Assembly (NCBI RefSeq): GCF_009727055.1
Contig: NC_052354.1
Coordinates: 39,998,679 to 40,062,678, forward strand
DNA: 64,000 bases
Direction of reading: 5' to 3'
Source of the DNA: Benincasa hispida
Taxonomy: Eukaryota > Streptophyta > Magnoliopsida > Cucurbitales > Cucurbitaceae
The notes below the pieces were generated by a model, which saw only the letters and a list, made by a program, of their open reading frames with translations, ran no database searches and was not told the origin of the DNA. Shown in pieces: positions 45,552 through 57,343 of this stretch. A program made the position numbers and the translations under genes. The first letter of the stretch is position 1; each line of letters begins with the position of its first letter.

Positions 45552-45733
45552 NAACAGAGAAGTGTTTTCTCCAAAAATCTTGATCTTCCTCCTTTGTGTT
45601 TTTTCCCTCTACAAAAACACTCTCAATCACTCATCTCCCTTCACCAAAATTAAAACCAGAAGCCCACAACTCTCTATTATTCTCACTTTGAGAATAACAC
45701 AATTTTCATTATGGTTGTCGTGTCTCTGATTTT
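44005..45733 (+). repeat. 5' LTR of copia F (distal end deleted)
   Basis: TGTTGATGCCCTAAATC start, matching the 3' LTR (51531-53184) to GAGAATAACAC...GGTTGTCGTGTCTCTG. At about 45733 it jumps into leader sequence (TGTTTTGTAAC, equivalent to about 50 nt after the primer site in B). The last 200 or so bases of the LTR and the primer binding site are therefore missing. Confidence 0.83.
45517..45552. repeat. 35-T run ending in an N
   Basis: Thirty-five T residues (45517-45551) followed by the only N noticed in the window. The 3' LTR has only eight T residues at the matching place (near 53000). The run and N probably mark an assembly gap or a length-uncertain homopolymer. Frames through it encode poly-Phe or poly-Lys and are not genes. 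Confidence 0.9.
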
Positions 45734-47499
45734 TGTTTTGTAACTTAAAATCAAAGTTTTGGTGGGTTTTAATTATGCGTTGTGAATGCATGGGTTTGCG
45801 CTTGGATGTTTTAAAAAATTGGCATTAGTTTTACTACTTTAAAGAGATTAAAGTTGCAAGGGCCTGGTGTTTTGGACGTTTATTTTTCGCTATCAAGTCT
45901 GTAAGTCCGTATCAATCATTGTACAAGTGTTGCTGAAGAGTTTGGTGGCATTTGGAGCATGTTCAGACTGAGATCAAAGCAGAAAATATGCTTTTGTGTT
46001 AGAACGTGATAAGCAGCATAACTATGCTGCCCTTTACGTACACAGAATGATCAGTGTCGTTACGCTACCTCGAGGGAAGGCTATGTTGCGGCAAGTATTA
46101 GCCTAGCGTAACTACACTCCCAACAATGTAACGTTACACTGTAACAAGATGAAAACTAGCATAACAACGCTGCCATGGAGCGTCATGACGCTCCAAGAGT
46201 GACACGCGCAGCCAAGCAATTCTAAAACGTGGTTTCAAGGCTTGCAGTTGGTGTCTTGGATCAGTTTTGTATTTTCTTGAATATCTTGTAATTTAATTTA
46301 ATTTTAATTAATTAAATTAATATAAAAGTTATATTAACTTAATTAATTGCTTAGGACGCCAACTTTTTATCCAAAGTTCCTATTTATTATTCTATACATG
46401 TGATGTATGATTTAATTTTTTATATTACATATTGTACGCCATATAGATTAAAATCCCATCACAGGATAAACATATAATCATGCATCATTTTTTAATATAA
46501 GTGTTAGATTATATAGTTACATGATTTATTAAGCATGCTCATGCATCATATTAAATATAAATGTTATATTATATGATTGCATGCATTAATAACATGTCCA
46601 CACATCATACTATATTATAATTATTATATTATATAGTTTGAATGATGGATGTGTGTTCTTAATTTCATTATTTTATAATATAAGAATTATCTTTTGTAAT
46701 GAAAATGGGAAACATGAAGCTTGACACTACATAGAAATTATAATTGTTATATTTCAAGTATTTCATTAGATGCATATTTATAGGTCTTAATTGTTTTATT
46801 AAGATTTATAAGTGTTACAAATAATGAAATTAGAATTAAAATCTATAATCAAGAGTTGTATGCAAATACAGGTTAAAATTAATTTTAAATTGTTTAAAAT
46901 TGATCTCACATAGATCTATGTTAAAATATTTCTAATGAGATTAGAAATAAGTTAATATATTTTTTTTCTCTTTAATAGGATTAAATTGGATTAATAAAAG
47001 ATTAAATTTATAACATAATTATGGGACCTTTGTCTAAGGAAGGTCTGTCTAATGCTAGGGTATTTAAGCTGATGGAAATAGAACATCCTTACCTGGGAAC
47101 TGACCTGAAAGGTGGATTAGACAATTATATTATAGGCATGCAATAAACACTTAGGTTTATTAAAGTGTGTAATAAACAAGAATCATTATTGTTAAACTAT
47201 CCAATTCAAGAGTTATATAGGGCAAATTTAACAATCACTTAGTTAAATCGTTAGCCGAATTTACCTAAGTTAATAAACCCTAGGTTTAAAACACTTAGTA
47301 GGAGGAAAATGATGTATACGATATGTCAATTTCCTTTAATGTTTCTTTCAAAATAGTTCATATTGTAAGATCTATGTTCGGCCTTGAGGCACCTTTGCTT
47401 GTGTCCTCATACGGATGATGTTTGCATAGGTTAATACCAAGGTGAATAGAGAGAATGTTTATAGTAAGTGGGAGAAGCACATGTGTCAACACATCCTAC
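45734..47499 (+). other. Leader of copia F
   Basis: Non-coding, partly homologous to the B leader (AAGGGCCT...TTTTGG...TCAAGTCTGTAA near 45860-45905; the TAAGCTGATGGAAATAGAACA phrase region near 47070). 46380-46860 holds repeated ATAAGTGTTATA-like phrases, as in B (13380-13700). No tRNA primer site is found. Confidence 0.7.
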
Positions 47500-48340
47500 G
47501 GTCAAAATGCACGGGTTGGAAGAACACAATTAATATTGTGCTGATCATCGATGACTTATGATTTTTCCTAGTTGAGGAGTGTCCTCAAGTACCCGCTCAA
47601 AATGCAGCCCGAAATGTTTGGGATGCACATGAGAGATGGGCAAGGACAAATGAGGCCTAAGCATATTTATTTACCAGCTTATCTGATGTTTTGGCAAATA
47701 AGCATAAATCCATGGTCACTACACGCAAGATCATGGAATCATTGCATGAGATGTTTGAACAATTGTCCTCACATTTCAAACATGACGCACTTAAATACAA
47801 TTTCAATCCTCGGATGAAAGAAGGGATATCAGTCAGAGAACGCGTTCTCCACATGACGCCACTTTAATGTGGCTGAAATGAATGGGGTTGTCATCGATGA
47901 GGCCAGTCAAGTTAGCTTTATTCTGGAACCTCTACCTAGGAGCTTTCTTCAGTTCCATAGCAATGCTGTTATGATCAAGTTTCACTACAACTTGACCACC
48001 CTTCTGAACGAATTATAAACTTACCAATCCTTGATGAAAGTCAAGGAACAGAAAGGAGAGACAAATGTTGTCTCATACTCAAAGAAGTTTCATAGAGGTT
48101 CAACCTCTAAAACTAATTTCATACCTTCTTCTTCCGACACCAGAAAGTGGAAGAAAATGAAAGGAGGTCAGGGGAATAAAGCTAACCCTGTTGCAACCCA
48201 AAAGGACAAAAAGGCCAAGATTTCCAAAGAAATTTGCTTCCATTGCAACCAGGAGGGACACTAAAAACGAAACTGTCCCAAGTATTTGGTAGAGAAGAAG
48301 GCAATGAAACAAGATAATTGTGATTTACTAGTTTTAGAAA
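47500..48340 (+). pseudogene. Copia F gag
   Basis: The start codon and first residues are lost: leader runs straight into gag at about 47520. Fragments in frame: V-E-E-C-P-Q-V-P-A, A-H-E-R-W-A-R-T, S-D-V-L-A-N-K-H, M-K-E-G-I-S-V-R-E-R-V-L-H-M. After a frameshift at about 47860 comes a Lys-rich linker, then the CCHC zinc knuckle C-F-H-C-N-Q-E-G-H-stop-K-R-N-C at about 48235-48275, with a stop right after the His. Unlike A, B and D, this copy retains the gag C-terminus and knuckle. Confidence 0.85.
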
Positions 48341-51300
48341 CCTACTTAATGGAGAATGATGATTCTATATGAGTAATTGATTCAGACACCACTAATCATG
48401 TTTGTACTTCTTTTTAGGGAATTAGTTCTTAGCAGCAGCTTAGGACTGGCGAGATGACGATGCGGGTTGGAATAGGGCATGCCATCTCAATAATGGCAAT
48501 GAGAGGCATGAAACTTCTCTTTCAGAAATCGTATTTATTATTGGATAATATATATGTGGTTCCAGATATTAAACGAAACCTTATTTCTTTTCAAGCTTTG
48601 TTAGAAAACAATTATTCTGTAAATTTTCTTGAAAATAAATTGTTCATTTATAAAAATGGTGTTAATATTTGTTTTGCAAACCTAGAGAGTAGTTTATATG
48701 TGCTAAAACTGTTAGCATCTAAAGCACTTATAAATACGAAATCTTCAGAACTGCGACAACTCAAAATAAAAGACAAAATATTTCTCCTAAAGAAAATGTT
48801 CATCTTTGGTACTTAAGATTAGGATACATAAATCTCAATAGGATTGAGATATTGGTTAAGAAAAGACTTCTAAGCGAGTTAGAAGAGGACTCTTTGCCAG
48901 TATGTGAGTCATACCTAGAAGGCAAAATGACTAAAAGATCTTTTACTGGAAAAGGTCACAAAGCCAAAAAAAAAAAAAACCCTTAGAACTTGTACATTCA
49001 AACCTCTGTGGTCCTATGAATGTTAAGAAAAGAAGAGGATATGAATATTTCATCTTTTTTTATAGATTATTATTCCAAAGATGGGTATTTATACCTAATT
49101 CAACACAAGTGTGAAACCCTCGAAAAGTTCAAGGAGTACAAAGTTGAAGTTTAGAACACATTAGGTAAAACAATTAAGACACTTCAAACTGAACGTGTTG
49201 GAGAATATATGAATTTAAAATTCTAGGACTATTTAATAGAACATGGAATCGCATCCCAACTCTCAACACCTTGTATACCTTAGAAAAATGGTGTATCAGA
49301 AAAGAAAAATAGAACCTTGTTGGACATGGTTTGGTCTATGATGAGTTATGCTCATTTACCTAATTCGTTTTGGGGTTATGCAGTACAGGCTGCCATTTAT
49401 ATTTTAAGCTTTGTTCCATCTAAGAGAGTTTTTGAAACACCTTTGGATTGATGGAAAGGTCATAAAAGTAGTGTACGTCACTTTAGAATTTGGGGTTGTC
49501 CAGCATACGTGCTTAAGGAAAATCATAAGAAATTAGAACCTCTTTCAAAATTATGCCTATTTGTAGGCTATCCCAAGTAAATGATGGGTCGTTATTTCTA
49601 TGATCCTAAAGATAATAAAGTATTTTTTGTCAAAAAATGCTTTATTTCTAGAAGAGAACTACATCAAGGAGCATAAGCCCCACAGTAAAATTGTGTTCAA
49701 CGAGCTTTCCAATGAAACTATTGAAGTTTCAACAAGAGTTGTTGAAAAGGCTAGTACATCAACAAGAGTTGTTTATATAGGTTCATCTAGTCGAACACAT
49801 CCATCTCAATCGTTGAGGGAGTCTCAACATGGTGGGAGGGTTGCGAATCTACCTGCTCATCATTGGGTTTAACAAAAACTCTGACCATCATATCAGATGG
49901 CGACGTTAAGGATTCATTATCCTATAAACAGGCAATAAATTATATGGATAAAGATGAATGGGTCAAAGCTATGGATCTTGAAATGGATTCGATATACTTT
50001 AATTTAGTCTAGGATCTTGTAGGTCAACCTGATGAGGTCAAACCTATAGGATACAAGTGGATCTATAAGAGGAAAAAAAGTGTTAATGGTAAGGTGCAGA
50101 CCTTTAAGGCTAGAGGTGGCCAAGGGTTATACCTAGATTAAGGGAGTGGACTATGAAGAAACTTTGTCCCCTGTTGCTATGCTGAAGTTTATCCAGATAC
50201 TCCTGTCCATTGCTGCATATTATGACTATGAGATATGACAAATGGACGTCAAGACTACCTTTCTAAATGAGAATCTTGAGGAGACCATCTACATTCAACA
50301 ACCAGAGGGATTCATCTCCCAAGTTCAAGAGCAAATGGTTTGCAAGCTTAATCGATCCATATATGGATTGAAACAAACTTCTAGATTTTGGAATATAAGG
50401 TTTGATACTACGATCAAATCTTATGGCTTTAACCAGAATGTTGATGAGCCTTATGTCTATAAGAAAATCATCAAAAGTTCAGTAGCATTTTTAGTATTGT
50501 ACGTGGATGATATCCTACTCTTTGGGATTGATGTAGGTCTATTAACTGATGTCAAATAGTGGTTAGTTGTCCAATTCCAAATGAAAGATTTGGGAGAGGC
50601 ATAGAGGTGTAGTTTGTTCTAGGGATCCAAATCTTCAGGGATCGTAAGAGCAAAACATTGGCCTTGTCTGAGGCATCATATATTGATAACAACATATATT
50701 GAGAAGATGCTTGTCAAATATTCGATGCAGAATTCCAAGAGAGGTTTATTACCTTTCAAACATGAAATTATGTTGTCTAAAGAACATCGTCCTATGTTGT
50801 GGGGATATTTAGTAGATACCAGTCTAATCCAAGATTAGATCATTAGATAGCAGTTAAAACCATCCTCAAGTATCTTCAGAGAACGAGGGAGTACACGTTT
50901 GTATATGGGTCTAAAGATTTGATCCTTATAGGATATACTAACTCTGATTTTCAAACTGATAAGGATTCTAGGAAATCCACTTCAGGATCAGTGTTCATTC
51001 TTAATGAAGGAGCTGTAGTCTGGCAAAACACAAAGCAAAGTTGCATTGCTGACTCTACCATGGAGGCATAGTATATAGTGGCTTGTGAAGCTACCAAGGA
51101 GGTTGTATGGCTTAGAAAGTTTTTTTTTACTGGTCTAGAAGTTGTTCCAGACATATTAAAGCCTATCACCCTTTATTGTATAATAGTAGTGTTGTGGCGA
51201 ATTCCAGGGAGCCTAGAAGCCATAAACGTAGAAAGCATATAGAGCGTAAATATCATCTTATATGGAAAATTGTGAATTGAGAGAACGTGATCGTCACGAA

Positions 51301-51410
51301 GATTTCTTTGGAGCACAATGTTGTTGATCCATTTAAAAAGGCTTTCATGGCTAGAGTTTTTTAGGGTCACATAGAGAGTATGTGCCTACGAGACATGTTT
51401 CATCTAGTCT
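48341..51410 (+). pseudogene. Copia F protease, integrase, RT, RNase H
   Basis: Protease: V-I-D-S-D-T-T-N-H-V, with the Gly of D-S-G replaced by Asp (codon 48385). GAG-pre-integrase at 48454-48816 (V-V-P-D-I-K-R-N-L-I-S). Integrase, about 48800-49700, is multiply frame-shifted, with a poly-A insertion at about 48967 and C-E-S-Y in place of C-E-S-C. Connection region 49600-49872. RT 49900-50560: M-D-V-K-T-T-F-L-N, I-Y-G-L-K-Q-T-S and an intact L-Y-V-D-D-I-L-L-F-G site (about 50500). RNase H about 50800-51390: L-K-Y-L-Q-R-T-R, N-S-D-F-Q-T, M-E-A-stop-Y. Only short stretches stay open, so this is a clear pseudogene. Confidence 0.88.
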
Positions 51411-51519
51411 TGAGCAAATGGGAGGAATTACGGGGCGTATTGTATGACCTAGTTTATTGTTTTATATACTGTAATTAGCTTCAGTACTTTGTATTTGTAC
51501 ACCCCACTAGCTTTAGGAC

Positions 51520-51530
51520 AAGTGGGAGAT
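51520..51530 (+). promoter_or_regulatory. Polypurine tract of copia F
   Basis: AAGTGGGAGAT lies immediately before the 3' LTR, identical to that of E. Confidence 0.8.
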
Positions 51531-53184
51531 TGTTAAGGTTCATGCCCTGAATCTTGTGATCTTGTAGTTTGTAAACTTTATTTGTACAAACAGATTATTT
51601 ATTTTATAAAATAAGTTGTTATTTTATTTGACATTTAGTTGCTAACCTAAAACCAATAAACTAAGATCTAAGGTTATTGGATGTGACTCATGTTGAAGTA
51701 ATAACCTTGATGGTCTATAAGAGATGGACAAGGTTGGGTACCTTATCCTAGTGACACTATGGATATGACTCGCTTTGCAATGATTACAATTGTTGTAAAG
51801 TATTATAAATGATCTGATTCTGATCATTCATATAGAGACATGTGAGCGAGGGTATCCTATACAAAGAGTTTGTATAAGACTAGATTATGAAATGAATAAT
51901 CTCTCTTGATAACACTGTTACTACAAAAGACTTACATTTCACCAGAATGATCGTAGGTGAATCGACCTTAATCCTGAGTGAGTTGTGAACTTCTGCCTAT
52001 TAGGGCGGTTCTTTGATCTGCATGGGTGAGAGTGGCCAGAGAGGCCACTCAATATGCCTACCATTTTGAGTACTTGTCTGAGTGGAGAGTTGGGAACACA
52101 GCTACACAAGAAGAAATTCACTCCTTCTCGTTGTTAAGGTAAGTAGATAAATTGCTCTCTTAAAGGCTAATTTCGAGTCTTGAACAATGTAGTGTCACAC
52201 CCTCTCCTGGCCCTAGAGAGATTCAGTTATAGTTGGACTATGACTAAATTTTTCAGTAGAGGGACTAGTGATACTTAAGGAGTAAAATGGTAATTTTGAC
52301 CTAGTTATACTTTTGAGCAATTTGTGAACGCTCAACACACTATAGATTGGTATATTCAATGGACACATAAATATATCTATAGTGAGAAGAGTGCAACTGT
52401 CAGTCTTTAGTAGAGTGACTGACAGTTAATGAAGGTTGATTAATTTAATCAAAAAGTTTAATTAATTAATCTTGTAAAATTGAAGATTCAATCTATAGGT
52501 TCATAAGATCCCCTTGTTAGCTCAAAAGATTAATGAGAATCAAATTAATTTTGGATTAATTTAAATTATTCCAATAAATGATAAGGAATTAATTGTATAA
52601 GATACAATGAATACAATGTATGATGATATATTATAACATAAAGTTTAATGAGAGAAATATATATTTGAATATAATTCAAATATTATTTATATGAATATGA
52701 TTCATATAAAAATATAGGTTAAAATTAATATGAATTTGATTCATATTAAAATTATAGGTGATATGAGAGAATTTAATCTATAGATTATATTATATAGAAT
52801 ATGATAAACTATATGTTATATATTATATGATATATAATATATGGTTTAATTATATTAACTGGTTAATATAATTAAATTACATTTGAATTTTTAAATTCAA
52901 ATTAATAACTCCTAGGGAGTTATTTTTTATACTAAGTCAGGAGTTAATCCTCGTATTTTTCTCATATGTGGCAGATGGATAGAAAGAGAAAAATGAGTTT
53001 TTTTTCATATGTGCTTTTTGACAGATAAGTGTTCTCTCCAAAAATCTTGGTCTTCTTCCTCTGTGTTTGTTCCCTCTGCAAAAACTCTCTCAACCACTCA
53101 TCTCCCTTCACCAAAATTAAACCAGAAGCCTACAACTCTTTGTAATTCTCATCTTGAGAATAACACGGTTTCCATTGTGATGGT
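51531..53184 (+). repeat. 3' LTR of copia F, left part
   Basis: TGTTAAGGTTCATGCCC start. It matches the 5' LTR to GTGATGGT, where element G is inserted. The TATA phrase appears as CCTATACAAAGAGTTTGTATAAG near 51855. The AT-rich tail (52550-52900) holds several ATATGAATATGATTCATAT palindromes, also present in the 5' LTR. Confidence 0.88.
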
Positions 53185-54743
53185 TGTTAAGCTGGGATTT
53201 ACCGTCGGAAATAAGCCCCTAACCTAAGCAAATAATATTCGTAACTCACCAAATCTACTTCTTATACTAACTACTAGCAGAAGCGACAAGTCCGAGGTCG
53301 AACCTCAGGGAGCCTAGAATTAAATCTTTTTTTAAGCTAAATTCAACCATGGAAAGTAATAAAAACGGGGGGTTTTGGTTTGGAGAGAATGGAAAACATG
53401 CATGAAATTAAAATTCAAGAGATAAATGTAAACTTTGATAGATCTATCTAGTTTCTAGAGCAAGAGAGACATTCAATGCAATTTCTATCATCGACTTCTA
53501 CAAATTAATTATACATTTGATTTATGCATGCATAGCAACTTGCTTGGTATGATTGAATTAGCCTCTACAAAGACGAACAACTAGGAAGGACCGAATCAAG
53601 AAAGTGTCCAAACATTAATTGAGGTTGGATAGCCATTCCCTAATTAATCTACATGCTTCTACATTCTATTGAGTTCGATAGCATCCATATAGAACTAAAT
53701 ACATGGGCATTGTGATTAAGGATTCTATTGTGTCGATTAATAAATTATTTGGTTTAATTCATTAACCGAAATTATCTTTGAACATAGCAATTAATGCATT
53801 TTAGGAATCGCCATCAAATGCACAATTAACTATTGCTACTTAAGTGATTTTAGCTAGACATTCTAAAAAATGTGACATAACTAATAATTGATAGCGAGGT
53901 AATGCATGCTTATGAGCGAAAATTCAACAATACAAACATACATATTGAAATTATAACGAATTCAAAGAAGACATAAATTCAGAAGGCAAACAATTAAAGA
54001 AAATAGAAACCTCAAGAAATTAACAAAGAATTAATGCTCTAAAAACTAAAAAGAAAGCTTAGCTCATTGGTTCAAATAAAAATCAAAGAGGAAATCCAAT
54101 TCATGCTTACAATCTAAAAGAAATTTAGAAATCTAATCTAATGATTCTAAAAAGATAAAGGAACGGGAAGAAATTGGAGTCTCTTCTCGGCCTCCATTAG
54201 TTTTTACATAAAAAAACCCTAAAATTTGTAAAAATCTATTTATAGTCGAAGGGACAGCGTAACTACACTGATAGGAGCATAACTACCCTGGTCTTTCAGT
54301 TGTTGCAGTGTAATGCAAGGGTAATGGTAGTGTAACCACGCTGAAAGGCTGGAGAGGCGTGCACGCGCGCATTGAGTTTTTGTTAAAACTTCGTAGCATC
54401 GCAGCGCTGCCTTATTTTCTTCACAATTTGCCTTTGAGCGAAAGATGGAACTATAGAGGGATGGTTACTACGTTGCATAGATCACTTGTCACGGCCTTCG
54501 AGCGTAAGGCTATGCTATGTATAAGGTAATTACACTCCATAAAGGGGCATTTTGGTCATTTTTCCTCTGAAGCTCCAGTGCCTCATTTTTCCTTCAATTT
54601 GCTTCAAATTAAACCCATTTCAATTCTTAAGCTTGATTCTACTTCTTTAGTGCTCCATACCTACAAAATAGCATAATTAACATGTAAAATTCACTAATGA
54701 GCCTCAATTAAGCTTACAGAATAGTACTTTTATAGCCCTAACA
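53185..54743 (-). repeat. 3' LTR of element G
   Basis: On the plus strand TGTTAAGC...CCCTAACA, 1559 bp. Reverse-strand TATA-like CTATAAATAG at 54237-54246. It aligns with 57344-58857 but keeps about 110 bp (54215-54325) that the other LTR lacks. Confidence 0.88.
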
Positions 54744-57323
54744 AGCACTCCCAACTTAATTCGTGCTCGTCTCGAGCAAGATAGAAACATACATTCAAGA
54801 AAATATACATTCTTACAAAAAATATATTTGCTCAAATTACAAAGGCTTTCTCTAGTCTCAACAGCCAATTATGATGAAATTTGCAATCAAGAATGAAATT
54901 CAATTACAATCAATCTATGAAGCGCATTTTTAGGAATGTTTCTAAATCTATTCATGCAGAGTGAGCCTAGAGCCTTGCTAGTTAAGCTTGCACATCCCAG
55001 AAAGGTTTTATAAGGCTCTCAATCAATTTTCCCCTACTCTGGCTCCATTATTAGATTTAGGTGTACCAAACTTGCAAAAAAGGGCAATATTAAGACAAGG
55101 GTATTAAACATAGAAGACATTTCTTTTACCTAGAGGGCTAGCTTTCACACTCAACCACTGGAAACCTATCCATTCTTTTTTCACAGGGCCCTAATTTGAC
55201 ACAATGTAGGTAGCTCTTTTCACCTCTATCCATGCACACACACCTTTTTTTTTTTTTAAAGCAAGCGAGCTTTGCCTTTTTTATGCATCAAACAACTTTT
55301 TTAAATTTTTTTTTAGAGACTACTATTTTTTTTTCTTCTTTTCTTTAAAGCACACTAGGGTTTTTTTATCCACATTCTCTAGTTTTGTTTTAAAACAAGT
55401 CAGGTTACTCTAAAGCCAAAGATGGGCCTTTCGAGGTGACAACAGAAATCTAAACCAAATAACACAATTCTAAGAATGCAAGAACTAAATTTGCAAGAAC
55501 GACTTAAAGATGCATGAAAGATAAGAAAATATTCTGAAAATGGGCTAAAAATCATGATCATGCTCTTCAAATATTGTCTTATACTAATTTAATCATAGAG
55601 AGAGTACGTGATAAACTATTCATCAAAACAACCAAGCAAAAGAGAAAGCAAGAATATCAAGTATACAAGCATTGTCCGAGTACAGCGCTCAAGGACCCCA
55701 AGCTATAATAAACAACCCAAGAGGTAACCCACCCCCAACTTAAATTGATACATTATCCCCAATATATCTTTACTCTATGCTCTATAAAATATAAAAGAGT
55801 CAAGGGAACAGAGAAACTCCCCAGATAACATTCTCAAACATGGAATGGTGGTAAGAGGCTACGCTTCTTTATTGGATTATTTTTATTTCTTTTTTTAAGG
55901 AGCAAGGAGAGACACCTACAAAAAGAAAGGAAAAGAAAAAAAATCGACGCATGGCTCCCTTCGGGAAAGGCAAATTTTTAACCTTGGTTGCTCAACGTGA
56001 CCTATCTGGTTTCAAGGTACAAAGAAGTTCTTATAATTCTCCAGTCTTTTCTTAGATGTGTCGATATAACTCGAAAAGGCTATAAGGTTTCTCATCTTTT
56101 GAGAAGAACTAGACAAGTAGAATTTGGTATTTTTTTTAATATTGGTAAAAAGAGGAAAAGAAAGAATCAAAAGACTCAAATGGCTCGATCAAACTTAAAC
56201 AAATAAACGACTTTATAACTGACTCTGACCCATAAGGAAAAGATGAGTAATAATAAAAAATATATATATGAGATGCCAGAGGAAAGGATAGAACAAGGCT
56301 TGGTAGCCTCTAACTCTATCACCTAAGGCTCCTCAAGATGAAGCTTGGGCTCATACTTAACCTCATACACTTGTTCTAGATATGGCAGTGGATATACATA
56401 TTCATTGTCACTGGTCTAGAAGAATTCCTCAATAAGGTCAGCCTCAGTACCACAGACGATGGAAGCTCTGATTGATTCTCCAATGTTAGCACGGAATGTG
56501 CAAGTTAAGGGATATGATCGACCTCAACTAACAAGGGGAATTGAGTCTCCATGTGAAACTTGATAGACTCTTGCTCACACGAAGAATGATTAGCAAGTTC
56601 AGATATTATAAAATCTAGCGTCTTACCTTGAGCTGAAGTATGAGGAATCAACTGCTCAACATGATGTTCAATGCTAGTTACTCCACTGCTTAGTTCGGTA
56701 GGATTAGAAGATGGTTGCAACAAGGACTCGTCAAGCCTCCCAACTGATTCAGTAATCTGAGCAAAAAAGTCACCCAGACTCTAAAATCAGTTCTAGCTTC
56801 AGATCCAAAATAGAAACTATCGTGCTGGCAACTCGAGGATTCTTATTGGCCAAGGAAGGGTTCCTACACAAACTCACAAGAGTTGTTAGAAAGCTCCCTA
56901 ACCAATTTTTTTAATGAAATACTTGATTCGGCAGAAGAAGTATACATCGACATCATGGTTTGGCTAGGCATCTCCCAAGGGGGTAATAATCGTGCACAAG
57001 GCTACCCAAAAGTTGAGGACATGCTTCGAAGAAATGACCTTGAAGTGAACAAACTCGACATGTTTCAAGCTCTTGTAATTTCCTTGTAGCCAAAACTTGA
57101 ACAAAAGATGTTAGTTCAGATATTTGATTTCTAATCTCATTAATTTCTCTTACCTCTTTTTCTTCTGTTTATTGAGTCGCTTGTCTCGTTAGAAGCTCAT
57201 AATAGAAGTCATATCTTTCGCCATAATAAAAACAAGTAGACTCAAAGATAAAGAAAAATCTTTTTGGTGTTCTTAAAGTTTACAAGTCAAATTTAACTAA
57301 GAAATAGATTAATTGGCTTGGCT
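54744..57323 (-). other. Interior of element G, no gag/pol found
   Basis: Contains T-rich low-complexity runs (55240-55380), AG-rich stretches and small open frames. The minus-strand frame at 56505-56723, extendable by eye to about 56800 (L-G-D-F-F-A-Q-I-T-E-S-V-G-R-L-D-E-S), has no domain I recognise. An ATG-rich minus-strand start near 56958 reads M-M-S-M-Y-T-S-S-A-E-S but soon hits stops. It may be a worn remnant of gag or unrelated captured sequence. I find no zinc knuckle, protease, RT or integrase motif. Confidence 0.65.
54764..54778 (-). other. Stem-loop before G 3' LTR
   Basis: Six-base arms TGCTCG and CGAGCA with a three-base loop (minus strand), 20 nt before the LTR. The sequence after it ends in purine-rich TTGGGAGTGCT, a likely polypurine tract. 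Its position matches the hairpins of C and K. Confidence 0.75.
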
Positions 57324-57343
57324 CTCCAGCAACAGCGCCAATT
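57324..57343 (-). promoter_or_regulatory. Primer binding site of element G
   Basis: The minus strand reads TTGGCGCTGTTGCTGG close to the LTR edge, related to the TGGCGCCGTTGCCGGGG primer site of plant gypsy elements. Confidence 0.78.

Noticed and set aside
45430..45729. Poly-Lys / poly-Phe open frames
   Set aside because: They are translations of a 35-T run next to an N.
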